64,000 nt of DNA from JBBPZK01 sp965219175 (lineage in GTDB: Bacteria; Actinomycetota; Rubrobacteria; Rubrobacterales; Rubrobacteraceae), in the NCBI GenBank assembly GCA_965219175.1, contig CBDCNI010000001.1, forward strand, positions 2,542,001-2,606,000. The letters are read 5' to 3'. Below, one piece after another: positions 25,231 to 32,506 of the stretch. Under the pieces are notes generated by a model. That model saw nothing but the letters and a program-made list of their open reading frames with translations. It was not told where the DNA came from and made no database searches. The translations under genes were made by a program, and so were the position numbers. Position 1 is the stretch's first letter. Every line of letters starts with the position of its first letter.

Positions 25231-26187
25231 GAGCTTGCGCGGATAGGGGCGCAATGCCTCCGCGCTGAAGGCGGGCGCGGGATGCTCCATCATCCGGGGA
25301 GTTCTCGACGCTTCCCGACGAAAGAGGATACCCGTGCCCGCGCTCCCACCATACATCATCGAGCCCATCTTCCAACAGTTCTCCGCCCTGCTCCCGGAGA
25401 GGGAGACGAGCCACCCTTTGGGCTGCCACCGTCCCCGTATCCCCGACAGGGTCGTCTTCGAGAAGCTCGTTCAGATTTTGGTGTTCGGGTGCGCCTACGA
25501 GAAGATCGCCGACGGGTCCTGCTCGGCGACCACGCTTAGGGATCGTCGCGACGAGTGGATCGAGCTTGGGGTGATCGAGCGGCTGCGCGAGATGTCGCTC
25601 GAAGCCTACGATCGGGCCATTGGCCTGGAGCTCTCGGAGTTGGCGGTGGATTGCTGCATCACGAAAGCGCCCTGCGGGGGCGAGAAGGCGGGCAAAAGCC
25701 CGGTGGACCGCGGCAAGCGGGGCCTCAAGCGTTCGGTGGTCGTGGATGGGCGAGGCATCCCCATAGGGTCGGTGACCGCGCCCGCCAACCGCCACGACTC
25801 GCCGCTTTTGGTTCCCACCCTCGACGCCGCCAGGGCGCTGGGGATGGTGCTGGAGGGCGCGACCGTCCACCTGGACCGCGGCTACGATTCGAAGCCCACC
25901 CGGCTGCGCCTGCTGGAGTTCGGTCTCGTCGCGGAGATTTCTCGGAAGGGCATACCCGCGCCCCTGAACGCGACCAGGCGCTGGGTCATAGAGCGCACCA
26001 ACTCTTGGAACAACGCCCACAAAAAGCTCCTCTGGTGCACGGAGCGGCGAGGGCGGGTGGTGGACTTCTGGATGGCCCTCTCGGAGGTGGTCGTCATCGT
26101 GAGGAGACTCGTGAGGGAGGGCTGGACGCGTTACCGATGGGACGCTCGTCCTTCTCGACAGCCATGACCTATCCGCGCAGGCTCTAG
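25228..26187. mobile_element. IS5-family insertion sequence (954 bp) with 3-bp target duplication
   Basis: The element spans 25231-26184. Its left end GAGCTTGCGCGGATAGG (25231-25247) and right end CCTATCCGCGCAGGCTC (26168-26184) are 17-bp terminal inverted repeats matching at 16 positions. The direct repeat TAG flanks both sides (25228-25230 and 26185-26187), the size expected for several IS5 subgroups. One plus-strand transposase gene fills it. It sits inside an ECF sigma gene in the opposite orientation. Intact ends, intact target duplication and an intact transposase argue for a recent insertion. Confidence 0.88.
25334..26167 (+). CDS. IS5-family DDE transposase
   Basis: A 277-aa transposase. 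The N-terminal part is the usual DUF4096-like segment (PIFQQFSALLPERE ... RVVFEKLVQILVFGCAYEKIA). The catalytic residues are near D106 (AVDCCITKAP), D181 (VHLDRGYDS) and E220 (WVIERTNSWNN). VDRGKRGLKRSVVVDGRGIP and ANRHDSPLL are family hallmarks. GTG 25334 has AGAGGA about 6 nt upstream. The frame is unbroken, so a single-frame product without programmed frameshifting is expected and the element is likely active. Confidence 0.93.
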   Translation: MPALPPYIIEPIFQQFSALLPERETSHPLGCHRPRIPDRVVFEKLVQILVFGCAYEKIADGSCSATTLRDRRDEWIELGVIERLREMSLEAYDRAIGLELSELAVDCCITKAPCGGEKAGKSPVDRGKRGLKRSVVVDGRGIPIGSVTAPANRHDSPLLVPTLDAARALGMVLEGATVHLDRGYDSKPTRLRLLEFGLVAEISRKGIPAPLNATRRWVIERTNSWNNAHKKLLWCTERRGRVVDFWMALSEVVVIVRRLVREGWTRYRWDARPSRQP

Positions 26188-26670
26188 GTCGAAGTTGCGC
26201 GATACGAGCCCTGCGTGGTCCTGCTCCCCCACCATAGGAAAAGACTCCCCGTCGACGATCCGCACCCTCGCTTTGCGCCGCCGCACCACATCCGTCGCCC
26301 GGTTGCGGGCTATACGGTAGAGCCAGGTCGCGAAGCTCGCCCGCGAGGGATCAAAGCTCGCAGCATTCCGCCACACGGACAGAAAAACATCCTGCGTGAG
26401 GTCTTCCGCAAACCCCCGATCACCCAGATACCGCATGCCCATGCCGTAGACCAGCGCCCCGTAACGGTCGTAAAGCTCCGAAACAGCGCTCCCGTCCCCA
26501 GTAGCAGCTATCTTCTCCATCAAGGTCTCGTCTTCGATACGCCCTACCCCGGACTCCCTCCGGCCGCCGGCACGGCAAAGCCGTCCAACTCTCTCTTCCC
26601 CACCAATGATAGCCTGCCCCACGCCGACACGCGCCGAGTAACCGCAAACCTGGATATCCTGCTTCATCAT
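26185..26670 (-). pseudogene. ECF sigma factor, 5' part (region 2), cut off by an IS element
   Basis: The 5' remnant encodes ELYDRYGALVYGMGMRYLG, then AEDLTQDVFLSVWRNA and SFATWLYRIARNRATDVVRRR, a full sigma region 2. It reads into the insertion and stops at 26131. Joining ...RNFDL here directly to NAALYKLSPIH in the 3' part restores one frame, because element plus one target copy is 957 bp (319 codons). ATG 26670 has TATACA 7 nt upstream and no ribosome site; a shorter start at ATG 26520 is also possible. The family resembles SigK-type sigma factors paired with RskA. Confidence 0.88.
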
Positions 26671-26889
26671 GTACAGGTGTATACGCCATATGTAGACCAG
26701 TGGATTACCCTCTAAAGTTCTCTACTTTTAGCTTAACCATAGGAGCAACTTGCTTGGCCTATTCCCACCACACGTGAGTCTACAGACCGCGCTCAAGAGG
26801 ATTAATTAAAATAAATAATAAAATTTACAAAAACAATACTCTCTTGTACCATCTTGTTTCGGGATAGTGGCGGCGTTTGAGGAGGTCGT

Positions 26890-28176
26890 GTGTTCGGTGG
26901 GTCTCGTCTTCTACCTGGGGTATTGGGCAGGTCCGCTTTCAGGCGGATGTGGGGTGGGGTCCTTCTCTCGCGCATCGGGGACCAGTTTACGGTGGTCGCT
27001 TTGGTGTGGTTCGTGCTGGAGTTGGCGGGACCGGGCGCCGCCGGCCTGGTTCTAGCTTCTTTCGGCCTGCCGGTGCTGGTGAGTGGACCGATGGCTGGAA
27101 GGCTCTTGGACCGCTTTCAGCCCAGGGTAGTAATGTCACTGGACAACTTGTTCCGGGCGGCTTTCATAGCTCTCGTACCAGCGCTCCACTGGGCGGGAGT
27201 TTTAAGGATCTGGCAGTTGTGCGCGGTTGCGTTGGCCTGTGGGCTTCTTTCTCCGGCGACCGAGGTCGGGGAGAGAACGCTGATCCCCGACCTCGTGCCG
27301 GACGGAGAGTTGGAAGAGGCGAACGCGCTGGTCTCGGCGAACTGGGAGGTTGCGGCGCTCGTCGGTCCTCTCGGGGCCGGCGTGTTCATAGGTCTCATCG
27401 GGCCGACGACGCTCCTCGTGGATTCGGTTAGCTTTCTGGCGATGTCCGGCATTATGCTCACCATGCTCTCCATGAGTCGAGGGAGGCCCGAGGGTCACTC
27501 GGAACTTACTCCAGGCGCGTTTGGGCGCGTGCTCAAGGAGACGTTCGAAGGATTTGCCCTGCTCGTGGAGATGAGGGCGGTCGGTTTGCTCACGCTCGGT
27601 TCGCTCGTCGTACTGTTTCTCGAAGGGGTGCGGGAGGTCTTGATCCCCGTCTACGGGCGTGAGGTGCTCGGGGCGGGCCCTTCCGGTTACGGGGCCATGA
27701 TCTCAACGATAGCGGCCGGCTCACTGTTGGGACTTCTAATACTGGCTCCACTCACCCGAAAGGTCGCTCCAGGCGTCGCTCTGGCTGGAGCACTCGCACT
27801 TGGAGGCCTCCTGTTCGCGCCGCTGGCCTTCGTGGGGTCTCTACCGGCGGCGATGGTCATCGTCTTTGCGGCGGGATTCGCGCTCGCTCCCTTCTACGTG
27901 ATCAGCCGCTCTGCGAGCCAGCGACTGGTTCCCGAGAGGCTGCGAGGCAGTGTATTTGGCGCTGGCGCATCGCTCGGAGCGGCCGGGTTTCCACTCGGGA
28001 GCGCGGCGGGCGGCTTCCTGCTCTCCGGGCTCTCGACGGAAACGGTGATCCTGCTATCTTCGGTGGTCATGGGCGCCTTGGGGATAACGATGCTCACGCT
28101 AAGGAAACCTCCTGATCCGGGAACTCCTCCGTCAGCGGAAGACGATCTCGAGACCGAAGCCAAAATGAATGGGTGA
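26890..28176 (+). CDS. MFS transporter (drug-efflux-like)
   Basis: A 428-aa protein with about 12 hydrophobic segments. It opens FRRMWGGVLLSRIGDQFTVVALVWFVLE, the usual first helix of the MFS_3/EntS-like group, followed by a loop-2/3-type motif GPMAGRLLDRFQPRVVMSLDN. A second half begins around residue 215. The C-terminus is polar. GTG 26890 follows GAGGAGG by 4 nt. Relatives export siderophores, macrolides or other small molecules; no substrate can be named. It is preceded by a very AT-rich stretch around 26801-26850. Confidence 0.88.
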   Translation: MFGGSRLLPGVLGRSAFRRMWGGVLLSRIGDQFTVVALVWFVLELAGPGAAGLVLASFGLPVLVSGPMAGRLLDRFQPRVVMSLDNLFRAAFIALVPALHWAGVLRIWQLCAVALACGLLSPATEVGERTLIPDLVPDGELEEANALVSANWEVAALVGPLGAGVFIGLIGPTTLLVDSVSFLAMSGIMLTMLSMSRGRPEGHSELTPGAFGRVLKETFEGFALLVEMRAVGLLTLGSLVVLFLEGVREVLIPVYGREVLGAGPSGYGAMISTIAAGSLLGLLILAPLTRKVAPGVALAGALALGGLLFAPLAFVGSLPAAMVIVFAAGFALAPFYVISRSASQRLVPERLRGSVFGAGASLGAAGFPLGSAAGGFLLSGLSTETVILLSSVVMGALGITMLTLRKPPDPGTPPSAEDDLETEAKMNG

Positions 28177-28338
28177 CAACCTTTGGGCTACTTTGGGATA
28201 GATGAAGTGGCCGTCGGTTTACTGTTCTCCAAATGCCGTTGCGGGCGGCTGGCCGTGGAGCGAGAGAAGAGTTCGGGGGGAGGTTGAATCGGCGGTTCAT
28301 CCGTCGTAACCGCTATCAGCAAAGGTTTCGCCTTCTGG

Positions 28339-28344
28339 TATAAT
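28339..28344 (+). promoter_or_regulatory. Extended -10 promoter of tRNA-Ser
   Basis: TATAAT at 28339-28344 preceded by TGG makes an extended -10 (TGnTATAAT). It ends 13 nt before the tRNA 5' end. The -35 region is poor, as is common with extended -10 promoters. Confidence 0.6.
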
Positions 28345-28357
28345 TCGTCACTCAATT

Positions 28358-28447
28358 GGAGGAGTGGCCGAGTGGTTGAAGGCGGCACCCTGCTAAGGTG
28401 TTATACCTCTCAACGGGGTATCGAGGGTTCGAATCCCTCCTCCTCCG
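28358..28447 (+). tRNA. tRNA-Ser (anticodon GCU)
   Basis: A 90-nt class II tRNA. Acceptor strands GGAGGAG (28358-28364) and CTCCTCC (28440-28446) pair fully, with G at the discriminator position. The D arm reads GCCGAGTGGTTGAAGGC. The anticodon loop CTGCTAA contains GCT and reads AGC and AGU. The long variable arm and the T arm (GAGGG-TTCGAAT-CCCTC) confirm serine. CCA is not encoded. Confidence 0.97.
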
Positions 28448-28493
28448 CACTTCTTTCTCTACCGGGTATCGAACAGACTGACACGCGCGAAAA

Positions 28494-28519
28494 GAGGGCC
28501 GGTATATGAACCGGCCCTC
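28494..28519 (-). terminator. Hairpin terminator of the 66-aa protein gene
   Basis: GAGGGCCGG (28494-28502) and CCGGCCCTC (28511-28519) form a perfect 9-bp stem with an 8-nt loop. On the minus strand the stem is followed by TTTT, so it fits a Rho-independent terminator about 100 nt beyond the small gene at 28622-28822. Confidence 0.65.
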
Positions 28520-28621
28520 ACAGCCTCTCTGAACGGGGATGGACAGCCCGCCGACTCCCAAAGGAGCGCTGGTCTCTCTACTGTGCATTCCCCTTCATAG
28601 GCTTGACGAAGCGCGTAGCTT

Positions 28622-28822
28622 TTAGGCCATTCCGCGCAACTCGGCGACCATGTCGAGGCCCTGCTGCTTGCACAGGTCCTTCGGGCGCATTATCGCCTGC
28701 TCGTCAAGCAGGTTGCGGGTCCTTGCCTCTTTTTCGAGGTGACGCTCGATGACGTCGATGGCCCGGTCAACCTCCTCGCGAGTGTGCTCGCGCACCTTCT
28801 CGTGATTAATGGTGAGGGTCAT
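28622..28822 (-). CDS. Small protein of unknown function (66 aa)
   Basis: A 66-aa reading begins at ATG 28822 behind a near-perfect ribosome site (AAGGAGGTGA, 8 nt spacing) and ends before a hairpin with a T run, so it is very probably a real gene. The sequence is charged and helical (REHTREEVDRAIDVIERHLEKEARTR), with no signal peptide, membrane segment or Cys pair; a single Cys lies in KDLCKQQ. I do not recognise the family. It lies between tRNA-Ser and the phosphatase gene, on the minus strand. Confidence 0.75.
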   Translation of the reverse strand: MTLTINHEKVREHTREEVDRAIDVIERHLEKEARTRNLLDEQAIMRPKDLCKQQGLDMVAELRGMA

Positions 28823-29013
28823 TTTTCTTTCACCTCCTTTCCTTGGCGGATTGGGCGGGGATTGTAACTTTTGATCCGCCCGGCTTTCCATCAGAATACG
28901 GGCGGACCCGTCCCTTGTCAACCGTGATTTTTCCTTTTTTCTCTTCGGCTCCAAAAATTGTTTTGATGCACATAGATGCGCCCTTGTGAGATTGGTTTTA
29001 CTATCCGGTGGGC

Positions 29014-29706
29014 CTACCCTGAGACGAAAGCGCCTCGTAGGAGTCGCGGCGCCACGGGCAGGACGTTCTCGGAGAGGCAGAGTCTGAGGTCTTTTTCGTA
29101 GCCGAGACGTTCGAGCCGCCGGGCGGCGCTGTTGCGGCGTAGGCGCGTCTTCCAGGGTGTATTTAAGTAGCGGTCCACTACGCGGCGGGCGCGTTCGTCG
29201 GGCTCTCCGCCTTCCCGGATCAGGGAATACAGGATCGCACCGGCCGCTGTCTCGTCCTCGGAGGAACGGTGGCCTTCCCAGCCGCAGCCGACGACAGAAA
29301 CCTCTTCCCACTGTTCGCTTGTGAGGGCTCCGGCCACCGCCACAGCGTTCACGAAGGCTCCGGTCATTATGCGGGGCGAGCCGGCGGCGGCCTCGACGAC
29401 GCGGGTCCCGTTGGTGGTAGAGAGCACTACGTTCGAACCAGCAGGTATCTCTGCTTCGAGCAGCTCCGTAGGAGAGTTCCCGAAATCGAAGCCGGAGACT
29501 TTGGCGCTTCCTCTCTCACCGATGCGGAAGTCCGCCTCGTGGTCGGCAGCCTCTGTGATGGAGTTTACCGGCACGACCCGCGCCCCTTTGGAGACGAGAA
29601 CAGCTATGGTCGTGCTCGCCCGGAAAGCGTCTACCACAACCACCGCCGCCCCACGACGAGCCATAGCCCGCGCACCCGTTTCGCCACCCGCGTACCTCAA
29701 GATCAA
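29014..29706 (-). CDS. comB: 2-phosphosulfolactate phosphatase (ComB family)
   Basis: A 230-aa ComB-fold enzyme. Family marks are VVVDAFRASTTIAVLVSKGA, GNSPTELLEAE, VVLSTTNGTRVVEAA and the late VVGCGWEGHRSSEDETAAGA. In methanogens ComB removes phosphate from 2-phosphosulfolactate on the way to coenzyme M; bacteria with the gene may make sulfolactate or use a related substrate. No phosphosulfolactate synthase (ComA) is in the window. The start is TTG 29706 behind GGGGA. A three-copy 13-bp repeat occupies the region where its -35 box should be. Confidence 0.85.
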   Translation of the reverse strand: MILRYAGGETGARAMARRGAAVVVVDAFRASTTIAVLVSKGARVVPVNSITEAADHEADFRIGERGSAKVSGFDFGNSPTELLEAEIPAGSNVVLSTTNGTRVVEAAAGSPRIMTGAFVNAVAVAGALTSEQWEEVSVVGCGWEGHRSSEDETAAGAILYSLIREGGEPDERARRVVDRYLNTPWKTRLRRNSAARRLERLGYEKDLRLCLSENVLPVAPRLLRGAFVSG

Positions 29707-29743
29707 GCCGTCCCCGATCCCCTACTCTCCACTGGACCTTTAA

Positions 29744-29782
29744 TATACGCTCTATGTATACGCTCTATGTATACGCTCTGTG
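29744..29782. repeat. 13-bp tandem repeat, three copies
   Basis: TATACGCTCTATG occurs at 29744-29756 and 29757-29769, with a third copy TATACGCTCTGTG at 29770-29782 (one mismatch). Read on the minus strand the array runs into a -10-like TATATT (29747-29742) of the comB gene, so it covers the -35 and upstream region. Confidence 0.85.
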
Positions 29783-29863
29783 CGAGCCCGCCAACTTCAT
29801 ATTCCGAGACAGCGTCAATCACGGAGTCGGACACAAGAGATTCGACCACTCGAAACCAAATAA

Positions 29864-29897
29864 GGGAAGCCCCGGCGCTCTCGCCCCGAAGCTTCCC
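29864..29897 (-). terminator. Hairpin terminator of the RlpA-like gene
   Basis: GGGAAGC (29864-29870) pairs with GCTTCCC (29891-29897), with further pairing likely inside the 20-nt loop. On the minus strand TTATTT follows. It lies 23 nt beyond the stop of the RlpA-like gene. Confidence 0.55.
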
Positions 29898-29919
29898 GTA
29901 AACGCCCCTCTTCCTCTAG

Positions 29920-31056
29920 CTAGCGTCTGATCCGGTAGATCAAAGCCGCCCCCGAGAGAAGTAGCAAGCTGCCACCGACAAGACTGCCCAGTGGCACGCC
30001 GCCCGTATCAGGGAGGATCGTCACCCCTGGAGCGCCTTTCCCATGCTCCGGCTTCTGCTGGGCGGAAGTGACTTCCTTGACCGGCTCTGCCTGCGTGGTC
30101 TCCGCTTGAGTGGTTTCCACCGGCGTGGTTTCCACCGGCTTAGTCTCGGCCTGCGTAGTTTCAGCTTGGGTGGTTTCTACCTGCGTAGTTTCAGGCTGAG
30201 GAGTCGTCTGCTCTACGACTGTAGCAGCTTTGGGAGCCGGAGCGGCTTTGGGGGCCGGAGCGGCCTTAGGAGCTGGGGCGGGTGGTGTCGGGGTGGTCTT
30301 CTGAGGTAGGTTCTCGAAGCCCTTCGGCGGCGCCGCGAGGTGCTGTACGATCATCTGCTTGACCGTCGAGTCCGGCTTTACGAGATCCGGCGGCGGCGTC
30401 TCTAGAGTTTCGGGGCTGGGAGCCGGCGGTGGCGGCGCGTACTGGTCCTGCGCTGGAGTCGGGGCAGCGGGAGACGGCGATGGTGCGTACTGGTCCGCCG
30501 CAGCGTACTGGTCTTTCGTGGGCTGCAACGGCGCCGCCGTCGTCCCTCCAGCCGAAGGTGCGACTGCGCTGTTGTTCGTCGTGGCGCCGCCGGTCGTCCC
30601 ACCATTCGCCGGAGCACTGCTCGCCGGGGCGCTGCTCGCGGCCTCACCCGCGTAGGGTCCGGTCGGGGTCGAGGCGCTCGCGTATTCTACGTCGACCGGC
30701 GCGGAGCCGGCGTCGGTCAAGCCGATGTACTCGGCGGCGGCTTGCGAGAGGTCCAGGTCTCTCCCGGCCACGTAAGGACCACGGTCGTTTATGCGGACCA
30801 CGACGGACTTGCCGTTGTAAGTGACGATCAAGCGCGTTCCGAACGGGAGCGTCTTGCTGGCGGCCGTGTAATCGTTAGGGTTGAAAGGTTCGCCGCTCGC
30901 AGTCGTGAGGCCGGCGAAACCCGGCCCGTACCAGGACGCGACGAGTTGCTCCGCCCTCACCGTGCTCGTCCAATAAAGCAAAGAAGCCGAGCAGATCAAA
31001 GCCGCCAGACAAAAGACCAAAACCCTGCGCGGCAACGCGCCACGAATGACATCCAA
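29920..31056 (-). CDS. RlpA-like double-psi beta-barrel protein with LPXTG sorting signal
   Basis: A 378-aa secreted wall protein. A signal peptide (VLVFCLAALICSASLLYW) spans about residues 12-29. The DPBB domain (about 36-125) reads LVASWYGPGFAGLTTASGEPFNPNDYTAASKTLPFG and VVRINDRGPYVAGRDLDLSQAAA, with the RlpA Asp in NDRGPY. A long low-complexity linker follows: A/P/S-rich, then three copies of APAPKA and about nine copies of ETT(Q/P/K)(A/V). The end is LPDTGG (about 348), one hydrophobic helix and RIRR, a classical sortase substrate. TTG 31056 has GGAGGGGG 5 nt upstream. RlpA in Gram-negatives cleaves naked glycan; here anchoring to peptidoglycan is by sortase rather than lipid. Confidence 0.9.
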   Translation of the reverse strand: MDVIRGALPRRVLVFCLAALICSASLLYWTSTVRAEQLVASWYGPGFAGLTTASGEPFNPNDYTAASKTLPFGTRLIVTYNGKSVVVRINDRGPYVAGRDLDLSQAAAEYIGLTDAGSAPVDVEYASASTPTGPYAGEAASSAPASSAPANGGTTGGATTNNSAVAPSAGGTTAAPLQPTKDQYAAADQYAPSPSPAAPTPAQDQYAPPPPAPSPETLETPPPDLVKPDSTVKQMIVQHLAAPPKGFENLPQKTTPTPPAPAPKAAPAPKAAPAPKAATVVEQTTPQPETTQVETTQAETTQAETKPVETTPVETTQAETTQAEPVKEVTSAQQKPEHGKGAPGVTILPDTGGVPLGSLVGGSLLLLSGAALIYRIRR

Positions 31057-31153
31057 TGAATCCCCCTCCAGAGATTGTTTTGAAACGGTAAGAACTCTAC
31101 CGCCCTAAGAGCGTTAAAAGTACCAGTATCCACGTCACGATTGAAGGCACTTT

Positions 31154-31170
31154 ATAACATTTTCATAACA
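31154..31170 (-). promoter_or_regulatory. TGTTAT-N5-TGTTAT box upstream of the RlpA-like gene
   Basis: On the minus strand TGTTAT (31170-31165), 5 nt, TGTTAT (31159-31154) is a perfect direct repeat with 11-bp period. It fits the WalR consensus TGTWAH-N5-TGTWAH and is close to actinobacterial MtrA sites, both of which control wall hydrolases. It lies about 100 nt upstream of the RlpA-like start. Which regulator binds is inference. Confidence 0.5.
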
Positions 31171-31328
31171 ACTACTACATGTTGTGCCTAAGATTCTTGT
31201 CACACCTACTGAGAAGTATAAGAATCGGGCAAATCTTGTCGCCGGATGAGAATGTGTCTACAGCCTACGCGGGTAGAATATAGTAGCTAATAGGGTAGAG
31301 AAAATCAGATAGAGATGAGGGGCGGCTG

Positions 31329-32339
31329 ATGAAGTATAGGAATCTCGGGAATACGGACATTAAGGTGTCTGAGGTCGGGTTCGGGGTCTGGACGGTGTCG
31401 ACGGGCTGGTGGGGCGAGGTGGTAGACGACCGTTCGGTTAGGTTACTGAAGGCGGCTTACGAGCGTGGGATCAACTACTTCGACACCGCCGACACATATG
31501 GTTCGGGCAAGGGCGAGACGTTGCTCGCGGACGCCGGGTTCACCTCGGGTAACATGCGGGAGGAAGTCGTGATCTCCACCAAGATCGGCTACGATTTCTA
31601 TAACCACACCGCCCGTCGCGGCCAGCAGGAGCGTCCGCAAGTCTGGTCCGAGGACTTTATCCGGTTCGCCCTGGAGCAGAGCTTGAAGAGGCTCGACACC
31701 GACTACGTAGATTTCCTCCAGCTTCACAACACGAAGATGGACGCCATCGAGGACGATGCGCTCTTCACGCTGATGGACGAGTTCAAGAGCGAGGGCAAGG
31801 TCAGGGCTTACGGTGTCGCCCTCGGGCCGAAGATCGGCTGGCTCGAAGAGGGCGTCAAGGCGATGCGTGAGCGAGACGTCAGCGGCGTGCAGATGATCTA
31901 CAACGTCCTGGAGCAAGACCCCGGACGCGGCCTCATAGAGACCGCCCGCGAGACGGAAACCGGCCTGGTTGTGCGAGTCCCCCACTCCAGCGGGATGCTC
32001 GAAGGCAACTACGACGAGAACACGACCTTCGGCCCGAACGACCACCGCCGCCACCGCCCGAAAGAGTGGCTGCTCGGCGGCCTCAAAAAGGTCGAGCAAC
32101 TAGACTTCTTGACCGAGTCAGGGGAAAGGACCCTGGGACAGGCCGCCCTCAAGTTCTGCCTGGCCTCCCCGGAGGTCGTCTCGACCCTGCCGAACATCTA
32201 CAACGAAGAGCAGATAGAAGAGTTCGCGACCGCCCCGGACGTCCCGGACCTGACCGGAGAGGAGATCTCCCGCGTCGCCGAGCTCTACGAGAACAACTTC
32301 GGCCTCAGGGAGCAATCAGCCAGTCAGCCGGTCAGCTAG
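31329..32339 (+). CDS. Aldo/keto reductase
   Basis: A 336-aa AKR TIM barrel. The tetrad is visible: Asp and Tyr in YFDTADTYGSGKGE, Lys in VVISTKIGYDF, His in YVDFLQLHN. The NADPH site near the end reads FCLASPEVVSTLPNIYNEEQ, where the usual IPG motif is replaced. The last residues QSASQPVS and the TAG stop are encoded by repeat-family DNA (32317-32344), so the C-terminus may have been reshaped by repeat insertion. Substrate unknown; its relatives include sugar-aldehyde and YajO/YghZ-type reductases. It is followed by hemQ 167 nt downstream. Confidence 0.9.
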   Translation: MKYRNLGNTDIKVSEVGFGVWTVSTGWWGEVVDDRSVRLLKAAYERGINYFDTADTYGSGKGETLLADAGFTSGNMREEVVISTKIGYDFYNHTARRGQQERPQVWSEDFIRFALEQSLKRLDTDYVDFLQLHNTKMDAIEDDALFTLMDEFKSEGKVRAYGVALGPKIGWLEEGVKAMRERDVSGVQMIYNVLEQDPGRGLIETARETETGLVVRVPHSSGMLEGNYDENTTFGPNDHRRHRPKEWLLGGLKKVEQLDFLTESGERTLGQAALKFCLASPEVVSTLPNIYNEEQIEEFATAPDVPDLTGEEISRVAELYENNFGLREQSASQPVS

Positions 32340-32344
32340 TCAGC
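32317..32344. repeat. Dispersed repeat family, copy C (left part)
   Basis: A run of the decamer family in the complementary sense: CAGCCAGTCAGC followed by CGGTCAGCTAGTCAGC. It encodes the end and stop codon of the aldo/keto reductase. Its last 11 bases AGCTAGTCAGC are identical to the left arm of the hairpin at 20757-20767. Confidence 0.6.
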
Positions 32345-32465
32345 AAAGTCGATCGAGCTAGAAGTTTGGAAAGATGCCGTCGTGCATTGGGCGCCTAATG
32401 AGATCGCCGGATTCTGGTGGAAGGAGTTACCGAACCGGATCAACAAACCAAGATAGAAAACCAAC

Positions 32466-32487
32466 AAGCTGAAGTGCTGACAAGCTT
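32466..32487. repeat. Dispersed repeat family, copy C (right part)
   Basis: AAGCTGAAGTGCTGACAAGCTT contains the GCTGACAAGC unit seen in copy A. It ends 19 nt before the hemQ start codon, close to its ribosome site. With 32317-32344 it brackets a 121-bp spacer. Confidence 0.5.
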
Positions 32488-32506
32488 TCCGAAAAGAGGA
32501 AGGAAC

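Noticed and set aside
25211..26020. Long open frame antisense to the transposase
   Set aside because: It is a shadow of the GC-rich transposase gene with no recognisable domain; the plus-strand frame has the full DDE set.
28316..28344. -35 box for the tRNA-Ser promoter
   Set aside because: No hexamer resembling TTGACA at the right spacing; only the extended -10 is reported.
29014..29311. N-terminal extension of the 66-aa protein up to 29311
   Set aside because: The extension is Arg/Pro-rich antisense-like sequence overlapping the comB gene; the strong ribosome site sits directly before ATG 28822.
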